From: Gemmatimonadota bacterium
GTDB taxonomy: Bacteria > Latescibacterota > UBA2968 > UBA8231
Direction: 5' to 3'
Length of the DNA: 6,792 nt
NCBI GenBank assembly: GCA_026706505.1
Contig: JAPOYQ010000843.1
Span: 1-6,792 of the forward strand
Positions 1 through 6,116 of this stretch are shown one piece after another. How positions within the stretch are numbered: the first letter of the stretch is position 1; each line of letters opens with the position of its first letter. Under the pieces are notes generated by a model. The model was not told where the DNA came from. It saw only the letters and a list, made by a program, of their open reading frames with translations, and made no database searches. A program made the position numbers and the translations under genes.

Positions 1-225
1 GTAGCCAAGGCTTATCGGCTCTTGGAACGCGATGCGGTCATTGAAACCAAAGGATATCGCGGTACGTTCATCCACCCGGACGCCAAGGCCAATAGCGCAG
101 TCGATTTAAACGCATGGGTGACGTCCACATTAAGCGAAACAATCAAGACATTAAGAGGATCCGGCGTAACGGATTCCGAAATCCGGATTGCATTCGGGAA
201 TGTCATGAATAACCGAGATCAGTGA
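1..225 (+). CDS. GntR-family (YtrA-like) transcriptional regulator, 3' end only
   Basis: The reading frame is open from base 1 and gives the last 74 residues; the start and most of the DNA-binding domain lie outside the window. The first residues, VAKAYRLLERDAVIET followed by GYRGTFI, match the recognition helix and wing of the GntR winged helix-turn-helix, where the family usually reads (V)xxAYxxLExxGxIxxxxGxGTFV. Only about 50 residues follow the wing, ending in a helical stretch with a 'SGVTDSEIRIAF' segment. Such a short tail is typical of the YtrA subfamily, which dimerises through a small C-terminal helical region and has no large ligand-binding domain. YtrA-type regulators usually repress the operon they sit in, often one for a membrane transporter. 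Here the stop codon overlaps the Shine-Dalgarno of the next gene, a membrane protein, so translational coupling and local autoregulation are likely (inference). The family call is confident; the subfamily rests on tail length. Confidence 0.85.
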   Translation, partial: VAKAYRLLERDAVIETKGYRGTFIHPDAKANSAVDLNAWVTSTLSETIKTLRGSGVTDSEIRIAFGNVMNNRDQ

Positions 226-229
226 GGAG
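224..229 (+). promoter_or_regulatory. Ribosome binding site GAGGAG overlapping the regulator's stop codon
   Basis: GAGGAG lies 6 bases before the ATG at 236 and shares two bases with the TGA stop of the upstream regulator (223-225). It supports the ATG at 236 as the true start. It also suggests the regulator and membrane protein are translated from one message, with ribosomes finishing the first gene close to the start of the second. Confidence 0.75.
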
Positions 230-235
230 CTAGCG

Positions 236-1294
236 ATGCCAGACAACATCTTATTTTACGCCGTATTTCTGAGCCAGATTCTTCTTATTTCTTTTTATTT
301 TCCCAGAAAAATGCTCAAGCGGATAAGTTACGTGTTCGCAACGTACCCACCATCGCAATATCCCAGGCTCTACCCAGAACCGATCGAATATTACGAGAAA
401 GCACAGCGCAATTACCGGAATTTAAACGTGGCTGTACTGCTAGTTGGCTTGTCGTTGCTGGCGGTGTTCATAGGCAATTCGCGTAGTGGTGAATGGGACA
501 TGGGCAATTTCGTATTTCCGTATTTTATGATCCAGTTTTTTCCTATGATGCTCCTAGAAATAAGATCTTTCAAATATTATCGGCTGATGAGAAAAGCCGA
601 TTCGCGCACCACTCGCAAGGCCGAGCTGCAACCCCGCCGTTTGTTTGATTTTATTTCACCTACGATGATCGGTCTGGCGCTATTCGTGTATTTCGCCTTC
701 ATTGCGCTCATTCTCTATATCCGACAATTCGATTTCCCCTGGTTCGGCGGATATTGGAATATAGTAGGAGTGACGGCGGTCAATGTCTTTTTTGCGGCAA
801 TAGTGGCTTGGAACATGTATGGGAAAAAGCGGGACCCGTACCAAGCTTATGAAGATCGCAAAAGGCAGATAGAACTCGTCGTGCAACAGATGGTTTTTAT
901 GAGCATTGCGGCGACGACGTTTATGGCGCTAGAAGTGGTCCTAGCCAGTCTGGACCTGCGCGATCTCCAGCCTACGGTGATGAGTCTATATTTTCAGTTA
1001 ATAGCCGTGATCTGCTTGCGGACCCTGCGCATAGACAACATAAATTTTGCGGTGTACAAAGGAGACCCTTCCCAAGAAAGGACTGAAACACGGAACTATG
1101 CGGCGAGTGCCCACAATCTTGCCAGCGTGGGTCTATGGGTAGGTCTAGGTCTAGGTCTATTATTCGGTGTTCTTATTCTCGTAGAAGGCGGGACCGTAAA
1201 AGGTTTTGTAATGGGAGTGGGGATTGGGACGGTTTTAGGGATGGTTGTCGGCAGTCTCTTAGAGTCGCGAAGGAGCGCTTCCCCAACGGTATGA
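236..1294 (+). CDS. Multi-pass membrane protein of unknown function, paired with a GntR regulator
   Basis: This 352-residue protein is not one I recognise. Hydrophobicity suggests about nine membrane segments, near residues 5-22, 63-80, 91-107, 142-163, 173-195, 214-237, 248-264, 294-316 and 321-342. The loops are charged: a basic/aromatic loop at 24-62 rich in Pro and Tyr, a basic loop at 110-135, and a loop at 196-213 containing KKRDPYQAYEDRKRQ. The last two segments are Gly-rich (GLGLGLLFG and GVGIGTVLGMVVG) and could pack closely as a glycine-zipper-like hairpin. No Walker motifs, transporter signature or catalytic motif is visible, and there is no cleavable signal peptide; the first helix ends in FPRKMLKR, which suggests an anchor. 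Its position directly after a YtrA-like regulator suggests an envelope or transport role under that regulator (inference). It is visibly richer in A/T than the genes to its right. The coding call is strong; the function is unknown. Confidence 0.85.
   Translation: MPDNILFYAVFLSQILLISFYFPRKMLKRISYVFATYPPSQYPRLYPEPIEYYEKAQRNYRNLNVAVLLVGLSLLAVFIGNSRSGEWDMGNFVFPYFMIQFFPMMLLEIRSFKYYRLMRKADSRTTRKAELQPRRLFDFISPTMIGLALFVYFAFIALILYIRQFDFPWFGGYWNIVGVTAVNVFFAAIVAWNMYGKKRDPYQAYEDRKRQIELVVQQMVFMSIAATTFMALEVVLASLDLRDLQPTVMSLYFQLIAVICLRTLRIDNINFAVYKGDPSQERTETRNYAASAHNLASVGLWVGLGLGLLFGVLILVEGGTVKGFVMGVGIGTVLGMVVGSLLESRRSASPTV
1130..1159 (+). repeat. In-frame hexamer tandem repeat, unit GGTCTA
   Basis: There are five consecutive six-base units, four exact GGTCTA (1130-1135, 1142-1147, 1148-1153, 1154-1159) and one diverged TGGGTA (1136-1141). 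The unit is in frame and encodes alternating Gly-Leu (residues 299-308, with Trp-Val for the diverged unit) at the start of the eighth predicted membrane helix. Gain or loss of a unit would change helix length by two residues without a frameshift. Confidence 0.8.
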
Positions 1295-1376
1295 CTGTTC
1301 AGAACCGGAGAGAATACTAGTGCCCGACGCCCCCCTGGTCCAAAACCATTCTTCTTCGGGGGTTAGCATATCTGGT

Positions 1377-2177
1377 TTACCGGCCATCGGCAACGCCGGG
1401 CAGGGTCGAAGTGCTGAGCAGACCGCCATCTACATCGAGCGCGACTCCGGTCAAAAAGGACGACTCTTCGGCGAGGAAAAACATAATGGCGTTGACGACA
1501 TCGTCCTCGGTGGGGTTGCGGCCGAGCGGGATGTTCGCCGCTGTCGCGGCGAGGATCGCTGCGCGCGTTGCGCCAGTGGTCTGTTGTTTGTAGGCGAGCA
1601 CGTCTTGGCCCATACCGGTGGTCGAGACGCCGACCGGACAGACGCAGTTGACGGTGACGCCGTCGGGGGCTAGTTCGCCAGCCAGCGCCTTGCTCAGGCC
1701 GACGACTCCGGCCTTGGCGGCGCAATAGGAGGCAATCAGCGGGAAGCCAATCTTGGACACGTCCGAGCCGATATTGACAATGCGGCCGCGCCGACCGCTT
1801 TGGCGCAGAAGCAGGGCAGCGGCCTGGCAGCAGAGAAAAACCCCCTTGAGATCAATGTCGATGACCCGGTCCCAATCCGCTTCAGTGGTTTCTGCCAAGG
1901 GGCTAAAGTGGATGACGCCGGCAGAATTGACGAGAGCGTCCAAGCCTCCGAAGTGCGTTTGGCAGGCGGCTACGGTCTGTTGGACGGATGTCGGCGAGGT
2001 GACATCAAGCACTAGGGGCAACACGCGGTCGCTGTGCAATTCGTCGGCTGTCGCCCGCAGTTTTTCGCCGTCGATATCGGCGATGGCGACCTGGGCACCT
2101 TGGGCGAGCAGGGCCTTGGCGGTGCCCAGACCGAAGCCGCTGGCCCCGCCGGTGATCAGTGCGCGTCTAGGTTTCAA
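1377..2177 (-). CDS. Short-chain dehydrogenase/reductase (SDR), classical type, probably NAD(H)-dependent
   Basis: The protein is 266 residues, a normal length for a classical SDR oxidoreductase with a Rossmann fold. Visible motifs are the cofactor loop TGGASGFG (9-16), an acidic residue ending the second strand (D34 in VAIADID, which favours NAD over NADP), DVT (58-60), NSAG (84-87, usually NNAG), catalytic S138, Y151 and K155 in YCAAK, N177, and PVG (181-183) in place of PG. The fourth tetrad residue, usually Asn in 'NLKG', is Asp109 (DLKG). The C-terminal region has the usual FLAEESSFLTGVALDVDGG. The start is a TTG: in-frame TAG lies 12 bases upstream with no ATG or GTG between, and a weak AGAGA (2187-2191) precedes it. 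The gene lies 30 bases downstream of yhbY on the same strand, probably in one transcript. The substrate cannot be told; related enzymes act on sugars, steroids, 3-oxoacyl thioesters and other alcohols or ketones. Confidence 0.9.
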   Translation of the reverse strand: MKPRRALITGGASGFGLGTAKALLAQGAQVAIADIDGEKLRATADELHSDRVLPLVLDVTSPTSVQQTVAACQTHFGGLDALVNSAGVIHFSPLAETTEADWDRVIDIDLKGVFLCCQAAALLLRQSGRRGRIVNIGSDVSKIGFPLIASYCAAKAGVVGLSKALAGELAPDGVTVNCVCPVGVSTTGMGQDVLAYKQQTTGATRAAILAATAANIPLGRNPTEDDVVNAIMFFLAEESSFLTGVALDVDGGLLSTSTLPGVADGR

Positions 2178-2207
2178 AGTGATATTTCTCTAAGCAAGCC
2201 TGTGCTT

Positions 2208-2519
2208 CTATTCGGGCAGCGCGATTTGGGGGTCGTCAGGGTCGGGTCGATAGAAGAGCAGGGTGTTGCCTAAGACTTGCACTAGGTGCGAGTCGGTAGC
2301 GACGGCAAGCTGCTCGCCGGCTTCGCGGCGGTCGAGTGGGATGTTGCGCTCGCAGCGCACCTTGACCAACTCGCTGTTGGCGTAGGCTTCGTTGAGCGAG
2401 CGGATAACGGCAGCAGAAAGGCCCTCTTTGCCCAAGTACACGGTCGGGCGCAGCGCGTTGCCTAGGCCGCGCAAGTAGCGGCGGTCTTTTCCTCGGAGCT
2501 TAGCTGTGGGATTGGTCAT
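2208..2519 (-). CDS. yhbY: Ribosome assembly RNA-binding protein YhbY (CRM domain)
   Basis: The 103-residue protein consists almost wholly of one CRM (chloroplast RNA splicing and ribosome maturation) domain. The family pattern is clear: LRGKDRRYLRGLGNALRPTVYLGKEGLS at the N-terminus, with the GxxG loop as GKEG (30-33), then AVIRSLNEAYANSELVKVRC, an AGEQLAVATDSHLVQVLGNTLLFYRP core and a short acidic tail. In other bacteria YhbY binds pre-50S particles and helps large-subunit assembly in the cytoplasm. The ATG at 2519 is supported by AAGGA (2527-2531 on the - strand) seven bases upstream. It is the first gene of a - strand pair with the SDR and diverges from comEC. No metabolic link to the SDR is evident. 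Confidence 0.95.
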   Translation of the reverse strand: MTNPTAKLRGKDRRYLRGLGNALRPTVYLGKEGLSAAVIRSLNEAYANSELVKVRCERNIPLDRREAGEQLAVATDSHLVQVLGNTLLFYRPDPDDPQIALPE

Positions 2520-2526
2520 TTAACTT

Positions 2527-2531
2527 TCCTT
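2527..2531 (-). promoter_or_regulatory. Ribosome binding site of yhbY
   Basis: Read on the - strand, AAGGA is separated from the yhbY ATG by seven bases. It is a good Shine-Dalgarno match and fixes the start. Confidence 0.7.
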
Positions 2532-2562
2532 CGTCAAAACTTCCTTTTCTTTTCTCCGCCTT

Positions 2563-2591
2563 AGCATACAGACTCGCAAACGTCCTGTCGA
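2563..2591 (-). promoter_or_regulatory. Candidate sigma70-type promoter for yhbY-SDR
   Basis: On the - strand, TCGACA (2586-2591; five of six bases match TTGACA) and TATGCT (2563-2568; four of six match TATAAT) are separated by exactly 17 bases. Transcription would start near 2556, leaving a leader of about 37 bases before the yhbY ATG. The box spacing is ideal, but the -10 match is moderate and the host's sigma preference is unknown. No equally good promoter was seen on the + strand for comEC in the same 102-base gap. Confidence 0.4.
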
Positions 2592-2621
2592 GTTGGAACG
2601 ATTTTTGCCATTGGACTTGGT

Positions 2622-5006
2622 ATGTCCGCGAGCAAAAAGACGCTCCGGCGGCCCGCGCTGTGGACGGCCCTCGGATTCGGAACCGGTATTTTCCTAGGGC
2701 GGACTGTGGAGATAGGCTTGGCCGCATCGGCAGCCCTGAGCGGTTTAGCCCTACTCTGCACGGTCGCAGGCTTCTACCGCAAGGCGCATTGGACGGGTTG
2801 GATGCTGTGGGTGGTCGTCGTCCTGTTAGGCGTTATGCGTTACCACATCGACACAGCTCTGTCCCCTTTGCCGCACCTAGTCGCGCTCGAGGTCTTTGGC
2901 CAGCGCGGCGTAGTCACCGGGCGCATCGTCCAAGAACCAGAGCGCAGCGACGAGCGAGTACACTTTGCCATAGAGCTGGAACAGGTAGTCACCGACAGCG
3001 CCATCTACCACTTGAGCGGGCAAGTGCTAGTCACAGTAAAAGACGCGTACTTGCCTGCCGATTACGGCGACCGCGTGTCCCTGCGCGGGAGGCTGCAACG
3101 GCCCCGTGCAGTGCGGAATCCTGGTGCCTTCGACTACCGAGCTTTTTTGGCCCAGCAAGACATATACGGCACGCTCTTCGTCGGCAAACCCGAGCAGGTT
3201 GTTTCCGTGGAGCGCTTGCCCGGCCACTGGCTATACGAGGTCGTGGTGCTGCCCCTCAGACGCGCTGTGCGCCAGAGTATTGAGCGCAACCTCTCAGGAG
3301 AGCCAGCCGGACTGTTGTTGGGCGTTCTCTTGGGCGAGAAGCGGCGGATTCCAGAGGAGGTGCGTGCCGCGTTTCGCAGCACCGGGCTGGCGCATGCGCT
3401 CGTGGTCAGCGGACTCCACGTCGGGATGGTAGGCGGATTTTTCTTCTTCGGCTTCCGACTCCTGCGGCTCGCCGACCGGTCGAGTTCCGCAGCTACAATC
3501 GCCGCACTGACGCTCTATGCCCTCGCAACCGGAGCGCAGGTGCCAGTGGTGCGGGCGGTACTTATGGGATCGGTGGTGCTGTTGGGACGGGTGCTCCGGC
3601 GGCAGGGCGACATCTACAACACCCTTGGGCTGGCGGCGCTGGCGATCTTAGTGATATGGCCGGAGAGTCCGTGGAGTCTGAGCTTCCAGCTCTCCTTTGG
3701 CGCGACGTGGGCCATCGTCGCCTTGCACGGGCCGCTCGCCTCGCTTTTCCCCACAAATGGCCAGATCGGCCGCTGGGTCGTCAGCCCACTGTGCGCCTCG
3801 CTGGCAGCCCAACTCGGCACCGGACCTTTGATCGCCTATTCCTTTCAGCAGCTAGCACTGGGGGCCGTGGTGGCCAATTTAGTGGTAGTGCCACTCTTGG
3901 CGCTCACCGTGGGCTTGGGTCTGCTGGCCGCGTTGACGGGGTGGATTTTGCCTTGGATCGCCACCGCGTTCAACGCCACCAATTACCTAGTCCTCGTGGG
4001 GCTGATTGAACTAGTCTCGTGGTGGGCCTCGCTACCTTTTGCGTCTGTGGCTGTGCCACGACCGGGGGTGCTCTTCGTCGCAGTATCCGCCGCCTTCTGC
4101 CTACTTGGCCCGCTTTTGCTCCATAGGGCGTGGGCGTGCAAAGCCGCCATTTTCGCGTCGCTCGTCTGGCTCAACGTCGCGGTATGGACTTACGCGCTCC
4201 GTTCCCGCGACTTGGAGATCGTCTTTTTGGACGTGGGCCAAGGCGACGCAGCGTTTGTGCGCTTCCCCAACAGCAAAACCATGGTCGTCGATGGCGGCGA
4301 GCGCAGTGCATACTTCGACTGCGGCGAACAGGTACTGTTGCCTTTCTTGCGCTACATGGGCGTCCGGCGGGTCGATGTCGTCGTAGCCTCGCATTCGCAC
4401 AACGACCACATCGGCGGACTGGTAACCCTGTTGGAGCAAATGGAAGTCGGCCACTTTCTCGATAGCGGGCAAGTCTATGACTCGTGGACCGCGCGGCGTT
4501 TGCAAGAACTAATCGCCGAGCGGGGCGTGCGCTACCACCGAGTCGCAGCGGGCGACAGCTTAGTGGGCTTGGGCGGGGTCGCGGGACTCGTCCTGCATCC
4601 GATTGCGGACTTTGTCGATGCAGACGGTAACACCCCTTTTGGCCTCAACAATGGCTCGGTGGTCTTTAGCTTGCAGCACGGAACGGTGCGAGTGCTCTTT
4701 ACCGGCGACATAGAGCAAGAGACCGATCCGGCGATTCTCGCTTGGGGAACGCGCCTACAGGCGCGCTTGCTCAAGGTGGCGCACCATGGCTCGCGCACCT
4801 CGTCGCAGCCACTTTTTATCGAAGCGGTCGCGCCCGCAGTAGCGGTGATGTCGTTGGGGGAGGGCAACAAGTTCAGGCACCCGGCCCCAGAGGTCGTCGC
4901 GCGCTACTCAGCACACGGGGCGCGAGTGCTGCGTAGCGACCACACCGGAGCGGTACAAGTGCGGATTGACGGCACAGGCATGGTCGTGCAGACGATGCTA
5001 GAGTGA
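2622..5006 (+). CDS. comEC: ComEC/Rec2-family DNA internalisation channel with metallo-beta-lactamase domain
   Basis: This 794-residue protein has the full three-part ComEC architecture. The N-terminal DUF4131-type region has about three membrane helices (residues 10-75) and a soluble OB-like part to about 200, with RNPGAFDYRAFLAQQDIYG. The polytopic Competence core (about 215-525) has GLLLGVLLGEKRRIP from 230 and the family motif LVVSGLHVGM (S263-V267). The C-terminal metallo-beta-lactamase domain (from 530) has FLDVGQGDA (535-543), VVDGG (555-559), the metal motif H591-S-H593-N-D595-H596, FTGD (D696) and HHGS (721-724). All expected metal ligands are present. ComEC carries single-stranded DNA across the inner membrane during natural transformation, and its C-terminal domain is proposed to degrade the non-transported strand. 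The ATG is the first in the frame after a stop at 2562, but no good Shine-Dalgarno precedes it (only GGA at 2613-2615). It diverges from yhbY and converges on the E2-like gene. No comEA or pilus gene is in view, so competence is not shown. Confidence 0.95.
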   Translation: MSASKKTLRRPALWTALGFGTGIFLGRTVEIGLAASAALSGLALLCTVAGFYRKAHWTGWMLWVVVVLLGVMRYHIDTALSPLPHLVALEVFGQRGVVTGRIVQEPERSDERVHFAIELEQVVTDSAIYHLSGQVLVTVKDAYLPADYGDRVSLRGRLQRPRAVRNPGAFDYRAFLAQQDIYGTLFVGKPEQVVSVERLPGHWLYEVVVLPLRRAVRQSIERNLSGEPAGLLLGVLLGEKRRIPEEVRAAFRSTGLAHALVVSGLHVGMVGGFFFFGFRLLRLADRSSSAATIAALTLYALATGAQVPVVRAVLMGSVVLLGRVLRRQGDIYNTLGLAALAILVIWPESPWSLSFQLSFGATWAIVALHGPLASLFPTNGQIGRWVVSPLCASLAAQLGTGPLIAYSFQQLALGAVVANLVVVPLLALTVGLGLLAALTGWILPWIATAFNATNYLVLVGLIELVSWWASLPFASVAVPRPGVLFVAVSAAFCLLGPLLLHRAWACKAAIFASLVWLNVAVWTYALRSRDLEIVFLDVGQGDAAFVRFPNSKTMVVDGGERSAYFDCGEQVLLPFLRYMGVRRVDVVVASHSHNDHIGGLVTLLEQMEVGHFLDSGQVYDSWTARRLQELIAERGVRYHRVAAGDSLVGLGGVAGLVLHPIADFVDADGNTPFGLNNGSVVFSLQHGTVRVLFTGDIEQETDPAILAWGTRLQARLLKVAHHGSRTSSQPLFIEAVAPAVAVMSLGEGNKFRHPAPEVVARYSAHGARVLRSDHTGAVQVRIDGTGMVVQTMLE

Positions 5007-5015
5007 GGGATGCGC

Positions 5016-6104
5016 CTAATCTAGTAGCCCCAATTCGGGCCGCTCAATCAAGGACCGCAGGCGGTCGAGAAAGCGGACCGCCGCGCCGTTTTCAAGCAGC
5101 CCGCTCTCAACCGTCAGGCTCAAAGATATCAACGCCCGCGGTACCACGCGGCCCTCGCGCACGGCCGGGCGCTCGGCAATGCGCCCCAGTCCCAAAGCAG
5201 CGCGGTAGGGAAGGCGGAGGATCGGAGTAAAGGCGTCAATGCCGTACATGCCGAGGTTGGCGATGGCAAAGGTGCCGCCCTGCATGGCCTCCGGCTCCAA
5301 GGCGCGCCGCCGCGCCTGCAGCGCTAGGAAGCGGGCCTCGGCCGCGAGTTCGGCCCAGTTCTTGGTATGCGCGTCGCGAATGACTGGACTCGCCAAACCA
5401 TCGCCCGTATCTACGGCGAGACTGAGGTGGACAGCCTCGGTACCCGCGGCATTCAACTGAGGGTAATCGGCCAAAGCGAAGACCGCTAGCTTGGCAATCA
5501 GGTGGTGATAGGCAGGTGCTGGTGCATCTTCCGCCTTGAGCCGCGGGCGCAACGTCACTAACTCAGTGGCGTCTGCTTCGGTCGTCAGGATCGCGGGGAC
5601 CGCTTGGCCACTGCGGGCGGCAGCCGCGCGAACATCGCGCTCGACGATCCGACCCGTGCGCCCACTGCCTGTAAGTACGCGCCATTCCACCCCAAGCTCC
5701 GAGGCCACGCGCCGAGCGCGGGGGCTGATGGTCGGCCCTGCGGAGCGGGCCGGCGCAGGAGTTGGGGCTAGTTTTGGTTTTGCTACGGTCGCGGGTTGCG
5801 CAGGCGTTGGAACCGGCTCTGCGGTGGGAGGTGGAGGTGGCGCAGTCGGCATTTCCTCGCCGGGCTGCAACAGATAGCCCAACAGGGTGCCCACCGGCAC
5901 CGTATCACCGGGTTGGGGCGCGTCCGGGGGGATGCGCAGGATGCCGCTGGAAAAAGTCTCGATCTCGTTGAGGGCCTTGTCGCTTTCCACCGTAAAGAGG
6001 ATTTCGCCGACCTCGACTGTATCGCCATCGGCTTTGAGCCACTCGACGAGCGTGCCCTCCTCCATGGTCCACCCCAAGCGGGGCATTGCGATTGCCTCGG
6101 CCAT
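5016..6104 (-). CDS. 2-oxoacid dehydrogenase E2-like protein (lipoyl + E3-binding domains) with degenerate acyltransferase site
   Basis: The protein has 362 residues; E2 proteins usually have 400 or more. The order is a lipoyl domain (1-80) with lipoyl-lysine K43 in VESDKA; a Pro/Ala linker (85-122); a peripheral subunit-binding domain (about 125-163, TISPRARRVASELGV then TGSGRTGRIVERDV), which binds E1 or E3; and an acyltransferase fold (about 167-362) recognisable by DYPQLNA, LAVDTGDGLASPVIRD, GGTFAIANLGMYGIDAFTPI and AALGLGRI. A normal E2 transfers an acyl group from lipoate to CoA using a C-terminal DHRxxDG motif. Here the aligned residues are E333-S-G-L-L-E-N339, so the catalytic His is Ser334 and the Asp is Glu338. 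The usual TxSNLG serine is Ala282. The helix with RxxIAxxMxxS that normally precedes 'P...T.E.D' is missing. It may therefore be a lipoyl carrier/E3-binding scaffold rather than an active acyltransferase (inference). It lies 10 bases after E1 beta in one operon. The family is certain; the activity is doubtful. Confidence 0.9.
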   Translation of the reverse strand: MAEAIAMPRLGWTMEEGTLVEWLKADGDTVEVGEILFTVESDKALNEIETFSSGILRIPPDAPQPGDTVPVGTLLGYLLQPGEEMPTAPPPPPTAEPVPTPAQPATVAKPKLAPTPAPARSAGPTISPRARRVASELGVEWRVLTGSGRTGRIVERDVRAAAARSGQAVPAILTTEADATELVTLRPRLKAEDAPAPAYHHLIAKLAVFALADYPQLNAAGTEAVHLSLAVDTGDGLASPVIRDAHTKNWAELAAEARFLALQARRRALEPEAMQGGTFAIANLGMYGIDAFTPILRLPYRAALGLGRIAERPAVREGRVVPRALISLSLTVESGLLENGAAVRFLDRLRSLIERPELGLLD

Positions 6105-6111
6105 GCGCTTG

Positions 6112-6116
6112 CTCCT
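6112..6116 (-). promoter_or_regulatory. Ribosome binding site of the E2-like gene, overlapping the E1 beta stop
   Basis: On the - strand the sequence reads TAGGAG then seven bases then ATG. The AGGAG (6112-6116) shares two bases with the E1 beta TAG stop (6115-6117). This fixes the E2 start at 6104 and indicates translational coupling of the two subunits. Confidence 0.75.

Noticed and set aside
1321..1356. Possible stem (C-run near 1330-1336 with G-run near 1349-1353, and an inner TGGT/ACCA hairpin on the - strand) as a terminator between the convergent membrane-protein and SDR genes.
   Set aside because: The two short stems are interrupted by a nine-base one-sided bulge and no T-run follows on either strand, so it does not qualify as an intrinsic terminator.
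1753..2193. Open frame of 146 codons on the + strand opposite the SDR gene.
   Set aside because: It lies antisense to a clear SDR, has no family-like motifs, and such frames are expected opposite GC-rich genes.
2660..3283. Open frame of 207 codons on the + strand within comEC.
   Set aside because: It is an Arg/Pro/Ala-rich shadow frame of comEC with no independent start signal or recognisable domain.
5040..5120. A frameshift or sequencing error as the cause of the missing DHRxxDG motif in the E2-like gene.
   Set aside because: Flanking residues align at family spacing on both sides of the altered motif, and the neighbouring frame reads nothing like DHRxxDG, so a single indel does not explain it.
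5536..5877. Ala/Gly-rich open frame opposite the E2-like gene.
   Set aside because: Its low-complexity end is the antisense of the E2 Pro/Ala linker, so it is not an independent gene.
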